Assembly (NCBI GenBank): GCA_018830445.1
Contig: JAHJSN010000061.1
Location: 1 to 64,000, forward strand
Direction: 5' to 3'
DNA: 64,000 nucleotides
From: Alphaproteobacteria bacterium
GTDB taxonomy: Bacteria; Pseudomonadota; Alphaproteobacteria; Rhizobiales; Hyphomicrobiaceae
Shown: piece by piece, positions 7,934-15,534 of the stretch
How positions within the stretch are numbered: position 1 is the stretch's first letter
How the letters are laid out: every line of letters begins with the position of its first letter
Position numbers and translations under genes: made by a program
The notes under the pieces: model-generated
Seen by the model: only the letters and a program-made list of their open reading frames with translations
Told to the model about the DNA's origin: nothing
Databases searched by the model: none

Positions 7934-7963
7934 TTGACAGCCATACCGACTAGTTGGTATGCT
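7934..7963 (+). promoter_or_regulatory. Sigma-70-type promoter overlapped by a palindromic TetR operator
   Basis: TTGACA (7934-7939) and TATGCT (7958-7963), 18 bp apart, form a near-consensus -35/-10 pair. Between and over them sits the palindrome CATACCGACTAGTTGGTATG (7942-7961), which is perfect except for one base pair flanking the ACTAGT centre. This geometry is typical of TetR-family operators, so the downstream regulator probably represses itself and the operon. The promoter and palindrome are directly visible; the operator role is inference. Confidence 0.75.
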
Positions 7964-7971
7964 AAAAAAGC

Positions 7972-7977
7972 AAGGAG
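7972..7977 (+). promoter_or_regulatory. Orphan Shine-Dalgarno AAGGAG, 141 nt before the tetR ATG
   Basis: A consensus AAGGAG follows the promoter but has no ATG at normal spacing. Nine nucleotides downstream is a CTG at 7987, the first base of the heptamer minisatellite. That frame stays open through the whole repeat into tetR. The site may be a remnant of the original tetR ribosome site, separated from the ATG by repeat expansion. Confidence 0.5.
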
Positions 7978-7986
7978 CTTGGCGCT

Positions 7987-8118
7987 CTGGACCCTGGACC
8001 CTGGACCCTGGACCCTGGACCCTGGAGCCCGGCCCCCGCAACCTGGACCCTGGCCCCCGCAACCCGGACCCCGCAACCCGGACCCCGCAACCCGGACCCC
8101 GCAACCCGGACCCCGGAA
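7987..8118. repeat. Heptanucleotide minisatellite (about 19 units)
   Basis: The stretch resolves into consecutive 7-bp units of consensus CYGGACC, with CTGGACC repeated five times first and CCGGACC alternating with CCGCAAC later. The last unit runs into the A of the tetR ATG. Because 7 is not a multiple of 3, gain or loss of single units would shift any frame reading through. The strand is strongly skewed (C-rich on the plus strand). Confidence 0.92.
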
Positions 8119-8742
8119 ATGGCAAGACCTGCAACAGCAAGACTCAAGCTTCTGGACGCGGCCTTCTCGGTCATCCGCGCCAAGGGCTATGCGGCAACGA
8201 CTGTCGACGATCTCTGTCAAACTGCCGGCGTGACCAAAGGCGCCTTCTTCCACCATTTCAAGAGCAAGGACGATCTCGCCGTCGCCGCGGCCGAGCACTG
8301 GTCGCAGATGACCGGAGCGTTCTTCGCGGCAGCCCCCTATCACGACCGCACCGACCCGCTTGATCGCGTGCTCGGCTATCTCGATTTCCGCAAGGCAATC
8401 CTTACCGGCGACGTGAAGGAATTCACCTGCCTTGTCGGTACGATGCTGCAAGAGACCTATCACACGTCGCCGATGATCCAGGAGGCCTGCGCGGCCGCGA
8501 TCGACGCACACGCGGCCAAAGTCGAGACGGACATTGCGGCTGCGATGAAGGCGCGTCGCATCAAGGCCAAGTGGTCGGCAGAGAGCCTGGCGTTGCACAC
8601 CCAAGCGGTGCTGCAAGGCGCTTTCATCCTCGCCAAGGCCAAGGGCGGCCCCAAGGTTGCCGCCGAGAGCATCGATCATCTGAAACGATATATCGAGCTG
8701 CTATTTGGTTCTGTGCCATCCCGACAGTCGCCGCCAGCTTAA
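8119..8742 (+). CDS. TetR/AcrR-family transcriptional regulator
   Basis: A 207-residue TetR-family regulator. The N-terminal helix-turn-helix spans about residues 9-55, with the signature AAFSVIRAKGYAATTVDDLCQTAGVTKGAFFHHFKSKDDL. The C-terminal ligand and dimer domain contains a TCLVGTMLQETY segment. It is the first gene of a run (tetR, PhnB-like, SRPBCC, DUF1428-like, SRPBCC) and probably controls it together with its own promoter at 7934. No ordinary ribosome site precedes the ATG, because the minisatellite ends directly at it; only CGGAA is present. Translation could initiate weakly here, or upstream through the open repeat frame. Confidence 0.9.
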   Translation: MARPATARLKLLDAAFSVIRAKGYAATTVDDLCQTAGVTKGAFFHHFKSKDDLAVAAAEHWSQMTGAFFAAAPYHDRTDPLDRVLGYLDFRKAILTGDVKEFTCLVGTMLQETYHTSPMIQEACAAAIDAHAAKVETDIAAAMKARRIKAKWSAESLALHTQAVLQGAFILAKAKGGPKVAAESIDHLKRYIELLFGSVPSRQSPPA

Positions 8743-8773
8743 GTCCTGACCAGCCCCATTGAGGAGATATAAT

Positions 8774-9253
8774 ATGCCCGACCTCGTTACCTGCCTCTGG
8801 TTCGACCACGGCCAAGCCGGCAAGGCGGCGGCGTTTTACGCGGAGACATTTCCTGACAGCCAGGTCGATCGGGTCAACACAGCGCCCGGCGATTTTCCCG
8901 GCGGAACGCACGGCAGCGAGCTGACCGTTGAGTTTCGTGTGCTCGGGCGGAAATTTCTCGGACTGAATGGCGGCCCGAACTTCAAGCCGAACGAGGCCAT
9001 CAGCTTCATGGTCATGACCGACAACCAGGAACAGACCGACCGCTACTGGAACGCGATAGTCGCCGACGGCGGCGCCGAGAGCGCCTGCGGTTGGTGCAAG
9101 GACCGCTGGGGATATTCCTGGCAGATCACGCCGAAGCGGCTGATGGAACTGACCGCAGGTTCCGACCGCGACACGGCCAAGCGCGCTTTCGAGGCGATGA
9201 TGAAGATGACAAAAATCGACATCGCGGCGCTCGAACGTGCCGTTGAAAGTTGA
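8774..9253 (+). CDS. PhnB/YjdN-like glyoxalase-superfamily protein
   Basis: A 159-residue protein of the PhnB / 3-demethylubiquinone methyltransferase-like branch of the glyoxalase (VOC) superfamily. Family marks are [21 protein letters not shown] near the start, the [19 protein letters not shown] segment, and [19 protein letters not shown]. Such proteins are mostly uncharacterised; a metal-dependent or ligand-binding role is assumed from the fold. ATG 8774 is preceded by a good GAGGAGAT site, ruling out the longer frame. Second gene of the tetR-led cluster. Confidence 0.88.
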   Translation: MPDLVTCLWFDHGQAGKAAAFYAETFPDSQVDRVNTAPGDFPGGTHGSELTVEFRVLGRKFLGLNGGPNFKPNEAISFMVMTDNQEQTDRYWNAIVADGGAESACGWCKDRWGYSWQITPKRLMELTAGSDRDTAKRAFEAMMKMTKIDIAALERAVES

Positions 9254-9302
9254 TCCCGTTTTGAAGGTGCCGGATGTTCTGGCAATCGAAAGGAAAAGGA
9301 CC

Positions 9303-9719
9303 ATGGCCAATCGGCAAATCACCATCGCTACGACAATCGACGCTCCGGTTGCGCGCGTATGGCAAGCCTACACCACACCAGCGGACATTACGAAGTGGAA
9401 CTTCGCCTCGAACGACTGGTGCTGTCCCAGCGCCGAGGTGGATTTGAGGGCCGGCGGCGCCTACAAGGCGCGCATGGAAGCCAACGACGGCAGCTTCGGC
9501 TTCGACTTCGAGGGGATCTATGAGGAAGTCGAGCCCAATAAGGCGCTGACCCTCGCCATGTGCGATGGCCGCAGAGCCCGCACGACATTTGAACCTGTCG
9601 GCGGCGCTACCAAAGTGACGATCGTCTTCGATGCGGAGGATCAGAACTCCGTTGAGATGCAGCGCGACGGCTGGCAGGCGATCCTCGATAGATTCGGGCG
9701 TTTTGCGGCGGCAAAGTGA
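9303..9719 (+). CDS. SRPBCC (AHSA1-like) family protein, first copy
   Basis: A 138-residue START/SRPBCC-fold protein of the AHSA1 group. It begins with the typical ITIATTIDAPVARVWQAYTTPADITKWNFAS, contains a DLRAGGAYKARMEA strand pair and ends with the long C-terminal helix (DGWQAILDRFGRFA). These domains form a hydrophobic ligand cavity; the ligand here is unknown. The start follows an AAGGAAAAGG ribosome site. It lies 49 bp after the PhnB-like gene and 22 bp before the next, consistent with one operon. Confidence 0.87.
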   Translation: MANRQITIATTIDAPVARVWQAYTTPADITKWNFASNDWCCPSAEVDLRAGGAYKARMEANDGSFGFDFEGIYEEVEPNKALTLAMCDGRRARTTFEPVGGATKVTIVFDAEDQNSVEMQRDGWQAILDRFGRFAAAK

Positions 9720-9741
9720 AGGACAGGAAGGAACAAATCCC

Positions 9742-10131
9742 ATGAGCTACATCGACGGCTTCGTCATCGCGGTGCCGACCGCCAACAAGCAGAAGTTCAT
9801 CGATCACGCCAGGGAAGGTGACGGTGTCTTCATGGATCTGGGCGCCACCCGCATCCTCGAATGCTGGGGCGATGACGTGCAGGACGGCAAGTTGACGGAC
9901 TTCCGCAAGGCGGTACAGGCGAAGGACGATGAGACGGTCGTTTTTTCATGGATCGAGTGGCCCGACAAGGCGACGCGCGATGCCGCAATGGCCAGGATGA
10001 TGGAGATGGTGAGCGATCCCTCGAAGACCGATCCGCGCATGGATCCCAACAACAATCCGATGCCGTTCGACGGCAAACGTCTGATCTTCGGCGGCTTCGC
10101 ACCTGTCGTCGAACTCGGCTCCAAAGAATAG
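9742..10131 (+). CDS. DUF1428-family protein
   Basis: A 129-residue protein matching the DUF1428 pattern: MSYIDGFVIAVPTANKQKFI at the start, GATRILECWGDDVQDGKLTDF, SWIEWPDKATRDAA, and the end MPFDGKRLIFGGFAPVVE. The fold is a dimeric alpha-beta barrel type; no enzymatic function is established. An AGGAAGGAA sequence lies upstream of the ATG. It lies between the two SRPBCC genes in the tetR-led operon, a recurring rhizobial arrangement as far as I recall. Confidence 0.9.
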   Translation: MSYIDGFVIAVPTANKQKFIDHAREGDGVFMDLGATRILECWGDDVQDGKLTDFRKAVQAKDDETVVFSWIEWPDKATRDAAMARMMEMVSDPSKTDPRMDPNNNPMPFDGKRLIFGGFAPVVELGSKE

Positions 10132-10149
10132 TTTTCAGGAGACAGCATC

Positions 10150-10593
10150 ATGCCGGGCAAGGTCAATCTGCACCGCGTCTTCACCGCCAAACCCGAGAAG
10201 GTCTACCGCGCCTTCATCGAACCCGACGCCGTGGCGAGTTGGTTGCCGCCGTTCGGCTTCACCTGCACGGTGCATGAACTACAGCCAACGGAAGGCGGCA
10301 AGCATCGCATGTCCTTCCGCAATTTCACCACCGGCAACAGCCATTCTTTCGGCGGCACCTATCTCAAACTCGTCCCCGGCGAGACGCTGGTCTATACCGA
10401 CGTTTTCGACGATCCCGATCTGCCCGGCGAGATGAAGGTCACTGTCACGCTGAGGGCAGTTTCGGTCGGGACGGAGATGACGGTGGTTCAGGAGGGAATA
10501 CCCGATCTGATTCCGCCGGAGGCCTGTTACCTCGGCTGGCAGGAGTCGCTGCGCAAGCTGGCGAAACTCGTCGAGCCGGAAATCACACAGTAA
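10150..10593 (+). CDS. SRPBCC (AHSA1-like) family protein, second copy
   Basis: A 147-residue AHSA1-type SRPBCC protein. Typical elements are LHRVFTAKPEKVYRAFIEPDAVASWLPP at the start, RMSFRNFTTGNSHSFGGTYLKLVPGETLVYTD in the middle, and a C-terminal helix GWQESLRKLAKLVE. It diverges from the copy at 9303, so it is not a recent duplicate. Last intact gene of the tetR-led cluster, 18 bp after the DUF1428-like gene. Ligand unknown. Confidence 0.87.
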   Translation: MPGKVNLHRVFTAKPEKVYRAFIEPDAVASWLPPFGFTCTVHELQPTEGGKHRMSFRNFTTGNSHSFGGTYLKLVPGETLVYTDVFDDPDLPGEMKVTVTLRAVSVGTEMTVVQEGIPDLIPPEACYLGWQESLRKLAKLVEPEITQ

Positions 10594-10641
10594 CCGGCGC
10601 AAATTCTCGGGCTGGAGCAGCATCGAGCACAGTCATGCCCT

Positions 10642-10812
10642 GCCGGCAACGCGCTGGGCTACGCCAACTGCTGGATCACCGAATGGATTGCCTATTCGCC
10701 GATCGTGAAGGAAGGGCTGGGGTTGCGCGAAACCGAGCGCGTCGCCGGCTTCGCCCAAATCGTCGGCATCCACCAAAGCGGGATAGAGCCGTCGGGACGC
10801 GGAGATCCATAA
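10642..10812 (+). pseudogene. C-terminal fragment of a nitroreductase gene
   Basis: Translating 10642-10812 gives AGNALGYANCWITEWIAYSP and the residues after it, nearly identical to the C-terminal part of the nitroreductase at 7078-7656 for about 40 residues. It then diverges and stops at 10810-10812. The N-terminal two-thirds, including the FMN-binding region, are missing and no start is visible. DNA identity to 7466-7570 is high, with third-position changes. It is a remnant of a duplicated nitroreductase at the end of the tetR-led cluster. Confidence 0.8.
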
Positions 10813-11033
10813 CGAAGTCTCTCAGCAGCTCCCGCCATCGAACAAGAATCCAGAATTGATGAAGATAAGGCGCAGGCTTCGCCCGTCGGCGCATTCAAGC
10901 AATAGTGCCATGTCTCAAACTCGCCCATTTTCCCTGTCGTCCATATGACGCTATTGGAGGTCAGCCGGCAGCTTGGCAAATCAGCCCGCTACGCCCGCCG
11001 TCCTCCGCGCCATCGGGTCGTCCGCAGCCCTGC
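10813..11033. other. Gene-free interval before nadK
   Basis: Between the nitroreductase remnant and the end of the NAD kinase gene. No supported gene, RNA or strong hairpin seen. Confidence 0.4.
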
Positions 11034-11816
11034 TCAATTCCTGAACTGCTCCAGCAGAATCCGTTCGTCGAGATCGTGGCCGGGGTCGAACATCATGAAG
11101 ATCTCGACATCGTTTTCCTGCGCCACGTCGACCTTCATCACGTCGCGGATTTCGTAATGATCGCCAGCGGCACTCACCGGCCGCTTGAAAGGTTCCAGAA
11201 CCTCGAAGCTGATCTTGGCGGTGTTGGGCAGCAGCGCTCCGCGCCAGCGCCTCGGCCGGAACGGGCTGATCGCGGTCAATGCCAACAGCGGCGCGTTGAT
11301 CGGCAGGATCGGTCCATAGGCCGAAAGGTTGTAGGCCGTCGACCCGGCGGGCGTGGCAACGAGAGCCCCGTCGCAAATCAACTCGGGCATGCGCGGCTTG
11401 CCGTCGACCCAGATCGCCAGCTTTGCGGCCTGATAGCGCTCGCGGAACAGCGACACTTCATTGACCGCCAGCCGCTTGTGCGATTGCCCGCTGCGGTCCA
11501 CCGCCAGCATCGCCAACGGGTGGATCTTGGTGACCGTCGCCTTCTGTAGACGCTCCAGCAGGCCGTCTTCGCTGTACTCGTTCATCAGGAAACCGACCGA
11601 ACCGCGATTCATTCCATAGATCGGAATTTTATCGTGCATGTGGGAGTGGATGGTCTGCAGCATCAAGCCGTCTCCGCCGAGCGCCACGATCGCATCCGCG
11701 TGCTCGGGCGCGGCATTGCCGTAGCGGTGGGCAAGCCGCCGCAGCGAATTTCTCGCTTCCGGCACCGATGAAGCGACAAATGAGACGGACTCGAAATTTT
11801 TGGTCGGCTGATCCAT
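11034..11816 (-). CDS. nadK: NAD kinase
   Basis: A 260-residue ATP-NAD kinase, phosphorylating NAD to NADP in the cytoplasm. The catalytic GGDG motif is at residues 47-50. [15 protein letters not shown], the NEVSLFRE segment and [19 protein letters not shown] (the second conserved glycine-rich motif) follow. Length fits the compact alphaproteobacterial forms. The ATG at 11816 lies 58 bp from the divergent cutA start, so the two genes share a short promoter region. Confidence 0.95.
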   Translation of the reverse strand: MDQPTKNFESVSFVASSVPEARNSLRRLAHRYGNAAPEHADAIVALGGDGLMLQTIHSHMHDKIPIYGMNRGSVGFLMNEYSEDGLLERLQKATVTKIHPLAMLAVDRSGQSHKRLAVNEVSLFRERYQAAKLAIWVDGKPRMPELICDGALVATPAGSTAYNLSAYGPILPINAPLLALTAISPFRPRRWRGALLPNTAKISFEVLEPFKRPVSAAGDHYEIRDVMKVDVAQENDVEIFMMFDPGHDLDERILLEQFRN

Positions 11817-11873
11817 GTTGCGGAAGGTGTCTTCTATCTGTTTCCAGCCGTTGTCCGAAAGAACGGGGGCTTC

Positions 11874-12215
11874 ATGACCAAGGATGTCAGCGATAACGCA
11901 GTTCTGGTCTACACGACCTTTCCTGACATAACATCAGCAAAGCGCATTGGCGGTGAACTGGTTGACCGCGGACTGGTGGCCTGCGTCAACATTATACCCG
12001 CAATGGTGTCGATCTATCGTTGGGAGGGCAAGCTGGAGCAGAGTGATGAGGTGGTGGCAATCTTCAAGACGCGCGAAGCCCGCACTGAAGATGTCGTGCG
12101 CGAAATTGAGCAGTTCCACCCTTACGACGTGCCAGCCGTATTGACCTTCAAGGCTGATGGCGGATCAGCTGGGTATCTGTCCTGGATACGCGAAATGACA
12201 AAAGGCGCGAGTTGA
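11874..12215 (+). CDS. cutA: CutA-like divalent-cation tolerance protein
   Basis: A 113-residue CutA1 family protein, a small trimeric ferredoxin-like-fold protein linked to divalent metal tolerance in Escherichia coli; its exact role is unsettled. The family core is present: [29 protein letters not shown], then [21 protein letters not shown] and the [11 protein letters not shown] segment. It is transcribed divergently from nadK. Confidence 0.95.
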   Translation: MTKDVSDNAVLVYTTFPDITSAKRIGGELVDRGLVACVNIIPAMVSIYRWEGKLEQSDEVVAIFKTREARTEDVVREIEQFHPYDVPAVLTFKADGGSAGYLSWIREMTKGAS

Positions 12216-12316
12216 ATTCAGCAACGCGCGCCATCGACAGTATCGTCCATCGCTGAATGCGGCCACCGGTGTCGCGGCCGCAACCAACGAGCATTCTCAT
12301 TCCGCGTGTCCGACGA

Positions 12317-13333
12317 TCAATCGAAACCTTCCCCGAATGCCTTCCGGATGAGCGCCTTGCGGCGCTGCTTGGCACTCGATGCGCTGCGGTAGCTCTTTTT
12401 CGACTTGCCCGCCTGGGCGGACTTACTCTTCTTGGACGGGCCTCTGTATTCCGGTCGGGCGCGCGGTTCAGGTCTTGGAACAGCCCTCACCAACGCCGGC
12501 TCGGCAGAGACGCCAGGAGCGGTGTAGCGCGGATTGATCTGATCGATGGGCCCTCCGATCGCCATCCGGCCATCCGGATACTGCCGCGGAGCCTGCGCAA
12601 CCGTAGCCGCTATCTCAGTTCCACCGTCGACCGTACCGCTGCGCACCAGCCGAGCCGGTGGTGCCACCACCTTCGATTCGGGCTCGGTACGCTTTTCTGC
12701 CGTAATGGCATAAGGCAGGCAGCGGCCATTGGCGGATTTCGTATAGCCCTCATCGCAGCTCTTTCCGCAAACCGTTCCGGAATGCGAGCGCAGAAGCGTC
12801 AGCATGATGGGATCTGGCTCGGTCATCGGCAGCGATGCATTTACCTGCAACATGAATTCCTGGACCGCATACTTCGAGCCCGCACCCCACGAACCATCGA
12901 GCTTGCCCCAGTAGCAACCGGCCCTGCGCAACTCTGTTTGCAGGTCGCGCACGAGCCTCCAACGCTCAGAATCGGTAAGCGGACGGCCCGAGCCCTCTGT
13001 GGGTCCGGCGGCGCGAATGATGTTCGCTTCCCAACCATTCGTGCGCACAAGCTTCGGCGCAGTATTGAGGATTGGCGAAGCCGGCTGCTCCACAGTCTTG
13101 ATCGTGTGCGTTGATCCGGTTGCACCCGTTGTCAGCAACTGGCCGCCTGGCGAGAAAGAACGAACGGTCCGGCTTTGCAGATCCTGAGCCGTCGTATCGT
13201 AAGGTGCTGCCGGTGTGAGAACCCGTGCCAATTGCGCAATGTGGACGTGACGCTCGACGGCATCGGGATAATAAGCATGTGCGCCGACCGCAATACCGGT
13301 CAGCAGAAGAAACAAACCTGTCAAACTCCGCAT
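12317..13333 (-). CDS. Exported protein with a peptidoglycan-binding-like region
   Basis: A 338-residue protein with an N-terminal signal or anchor segment (MRSLTGLFLLLTGIAVGAHA) and no later membrane span. Around residues 135-180, RLVRDLQTELRRAGCYWGKLDGSWGAGSKYAVQEFM resembles a peptidoglycan_binding_1 helical domain (LQ..L...G.Y.G..DG..G..T..A...F). Cysteines follow in VCGKSCDEGYTKSANGRCL. The C-terminus (after about 290) is very basic, rich in Lys, Ser and Arg, and probably disordered. A cell-envelope role is likely. The start at 13333 is chosen because the signal peptide begins there; the in-frame extension to 13381 is not needed. Confidence 0.7.
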   Translation of the reverse strand: MRSLTGLFLLLTGIAVGAHAYYPDAVERHVHIAQLARVLTPAAPYDTTAQDLQSRTVRSFSPGGQLLTTGATGSTHTIKTVEQPASPILNTAPKLVRTNGWEANIIRAAGPTEGSGRPLTDSERWRLVRDLQTELRRAGCYWGKLDGSWGAGSKYAVQEFMLQVNASLPMTEPDPIMLTLLRSHSGTVCGKSCDEGYTKSANGRCLPYAITAEKRTEPESKVVAPPARLVRSGTVDGGTEIAATVAQAPRQYPDGRMAIGGPIDQINPRYTAPGVSAEPALVRAVPRPEPRARPEYRGPSKKSKSAQAGKSKKSYRSASSAKQRRKALIRKAFGEGFD

Positions 13334-14188
13334 AACACTGAATCCTTGTGCTTGCGCACCGAACTGAACCGGCGCCCGCACAGTTTATTCGGACGCCACA
13401 CGCCCCCCCTTCATCCATGAAACCTAGCCATCAACCATGACCGTGGTTTGTCGGGCCTGCCCAATGAATACCGGAAAAGGGTCTGTGTACCGAACAGCCT
13501 AACGCTTTCTTAAGTGTACAGCAACAGCCGATACAACCGAAAGTGCCCGCAAAGTCTCCTGGTCTGACGGATGTTTGGCTGCAAATGAGGTGCAGTTTAG
13601 CAACGGAAGCTGCAACGCGCACGAAAGTGGATGCAGCTAGGTAACGGCCTCGGGGCGGATGCGCAACACACCGGATATCCACAGCGTATCCGGATAAAGC
13701 CACTACATGTTGTGGATCGTTACCCACAGGGCCGGTGGGGAACCTGTTGAGTAAATGCCAGTACCGCGGCGGGCAGCGGCAGGGTCGCTGGAACTAGGGA
13801 GACCGCCTTGGATTGTAGCAGCCTGATTCTCTTAACGTTTAGAAACGAATCGCATAACGTCGCCACTAGAGAGGGATTGTCCCGCGTACAAATCATGACA
13901 GCTCGCTAACTTCGCGAATTGTCCACAGACGGCAGGCAAGCGGCGCTTGGCACTTGTGGAAATCGCTGCGGTTTACGGGCAAGCCAACACGCTGCGTCGT
14001 TTCGATCACACATCGCACCCTTTGCCGGTATCCATTTGGGGATGGGACCGGACGCTCACGGAGGAATGTTGATGAGATTTCGGGACCGGCGCCGTAGTGC
14101 GTCTGTTGGAACCCTGTTCGCCTCTCGACGGGTCAAGTGCACAGGCTGGACGTAAAGCGTACTTCCAGCCATTCTGAGGGAGAGGGCA
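13334..14188. other. 855-bp gene-free region with DnaA-box-like sites
   Basis: No reading frame here looks real. The centre carries several 9-mers within one mismatch of the DnaA box TTATCCACA: ATATCCACA (13675-13683), TTACCCACA (13720-13728) and TTGTCCACA (13919-13927). Weaker inverted forms lie at 13711-13719 and 13955-13963. Two GANTC methylation sites lie 22 bp apart (13825-13829, 13847-13851) in a relatively AT-rich patch. The clustering recalls replication-initiation or DnaA-regulated DNA, but no perfect box or typical oriC neighbour gene is present, so this stays tentative. Confidence 0.4.
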
Positions 14189-15415
14189 ATGAGACATGCT
14201 CTGGGCGTATTAGGGGTTCTGGCTGCCGGCGTACTACTCGCCGTGTCGTGTGCCATGAACTACCGGTTTGGTTTGAGTCTCGGGAAAACCGAGTTTGACG
14301 GACAGATCTACGGTGCAGCCAGCGCGGCCGCTGACATCATGAAGGCTCTGGTTCCGTTTTTCTTATTTGCCGCAATAAAGAACAAGGCGTGGAGCCAGGC
14401 GGCCGCGTCCTTGTTGGTCTGGGGAGTGGTCACGGCCTATTCGCTGACCTCCGCCTTCGGCCATGCCGCGTTGAACCGCTTCGATGTAGCGGGCCAGCGT
14501 GCTCACCAGTCGACCGTCTATGAAGCGACACGCGCTGATTTGGCCTCCGCTCGGGAACAGCTTGCCTGGATCCCGCAGCATCGACCGATGATGGCCGTCC
14601 AGGCGGAAATCGATGGAGCGACAAACAGCAAGCGGTGGCAATCCACCAAGGCCTGTAGGGATGCGACGATCAAGGAAAGCATTGCTTTCTGCGACCAATA
14701 TCGCAGCCTGACCGCCGAGCTTGCATCGGCCCAGAAAGCCGACGTGCTCAATGCACGTATTCAGAAGGCGCAAACGCAACTCGCCGACTTCAGTGGGGGT
14801 GCCAATCAGCACGCTGACCCACAAGCCGCCGTGCTTGCCAAGCTGACCGGCATCGATCTCGAAAAGATCCAGCTCGCAATGACGGTGTTCATTGCCCTGC
14901 TGTTGGAGATCGGTTCCGCTTTCGGCATGTACATCGCCTTCTCACAGTGGCGCATCTATGAGCGTCACGCGCCGGCCGCGCCTATGATGGCGACGGTCAG
15001 CACCGCTGCGGCAGCGGTGGCAGCCCCCGAGGCCCAGCCTCAGGTCGCTGTTGCGATAGAAAAGCCGCGTTCTGGCGCGAACGACAACCCGACCGAACAA
15101 GTCGCGGCACCTGTCGCTCCGCCTCGCCTCGTCGCTCCCGAAAATGATGTGGAGCGGTTCTACAAGGAGAAAGTTGAGACACAGGATGGATCGAGTCTTA
15201 CCGCAACTGCACTCTACGAAGACTACTGTGCTTGGTGTGAAGAACAGGAAAAGGAACCTCTAGCACTTCCGACGTTCGGTCGTGAATTCGGAGAGTTGGG
15301 CGTTCAGAAAGCAAAGATTGCAGGAAGGGTACGGTACATCGGTATCGCACTGAAATCCGAAGTGGGACTGAAGGGGGATAAGAACGCGCCTGCCTTCGAT
15401 GTAAAAGCCGCCTGA
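14189..15415 (+). CDS. Membrane protein with C-terminal winged-helix-like domain
   Basis: A 408-residue protein. The N-terminal half has several hydrophobic segments (about residues 4-25, 47-65 and 70-88) and a fourth at about 228-252, with a charged helical region between them that may be coiled coil. After a Pro/Ala-rich linker (about 265-315), the C-terminus (about 320-390) has VERFYKEKVE, LYEDYCAWCEEQEKEPLALP and TFGREFGELGVQKAKIAGRV. This resembles the winged-helix domain at the C-terminus of phage/plasmid D5-type primases, a DNA-binding or protein-binding module. I cannot name the family. A strong GAGGGAGAGGG ribosome site supports ATG 14189. A strong terminator follows. Confidence 0.75.
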   Translation: MRHALGVLGVLAAGVLLAVSCAMNYRFGLSLGKTEFDGQIYGAASAAADIMKALVPFFLFAAIKNKAWSQAAASLLVWGVVTAYSLTSAFGHAALNRFDVAGQRAHQSTVYEATRADLASAREQLAWIPQHRPMMAVQAEIDGATNSKRWQSTKACRDATIKESIAFCDQYRSLTAELASAQKADVLNARIQKAQTQLADFSGGANQHADPQAAVLAKLTGIDLEKIQLAMTVFIALLLEIGSAFGMYIAFSQWRIYERHAPAAPMMATVSTAAAAVAAPEAQPQVAVAIEKPRSGANDNPTEQVAAPVAPPRLVAPENDVERFYKEKVETQDGSSLTATALYEDYCAWCEEQEKEPLALPTFGREFGELGVQKAKIAGRVRYIGIALKSEVGLKGDKNAPAFDVKAA

Positions 15416-15437
15416 TAAAACAATCATCAGGCATCTC

Positions 15438-15461
15438 AAAAGGCCCCTCGCGGGGCCTTTT
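15438..15461 (+). terminator. Rho-independent terminator hairpin
   Basis: A perfect 10-bp stem AAAAGGCCCC/GGGGCCTTTT with a TCGC tetraloop, 23 bp after the stop of the 408-residue membrane protein gene. The T-rich 3' arm and A-rich 5' arm make it usable from both sides. Confidence 0.88.
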
Positions 15462-15482
15462 GTCGTTTCAGCCCAATGAATT

Positions 15483-15518
15483 AAGGCCCGGTCGCAGGAC
15501 CGGGCCTTTCCTGTTTTT
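15483..15518. terminator. Second terminator hairpin between convergent genes
   Basis: A 10-bp stem AAGGCCCGGT/ACCGGGCCTT with a 6-base loop, followed by TCCTGTTTTT. With the hairpin at 15438 it separates the membrane-protein gene from the oppositely oriented tadG-like gene ending at 15535. Confidence 0.8.
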
Positions 15519-15534
15519 GATAAGCCTATCCGGC

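Noticed and set aside
7934-8363. Proline/glycine-rich ORFs running over the minisatellite (7934-8233 and 7959-8363, and minus-strand counterparts)
   Set aside because: They are translations of the heptamer in other frames and continue into tetR out of frame. No family or ribosome site supports them.
13334-14188. Calling the gene-free region oriC
   Set aside because: No box is a perfect TTATCCACA, no clear AT-rich unwinding element is present, and typical neighbours (hemE, dnaA, dnaN, parAB) are absent. It is kept only as a tentative observation.
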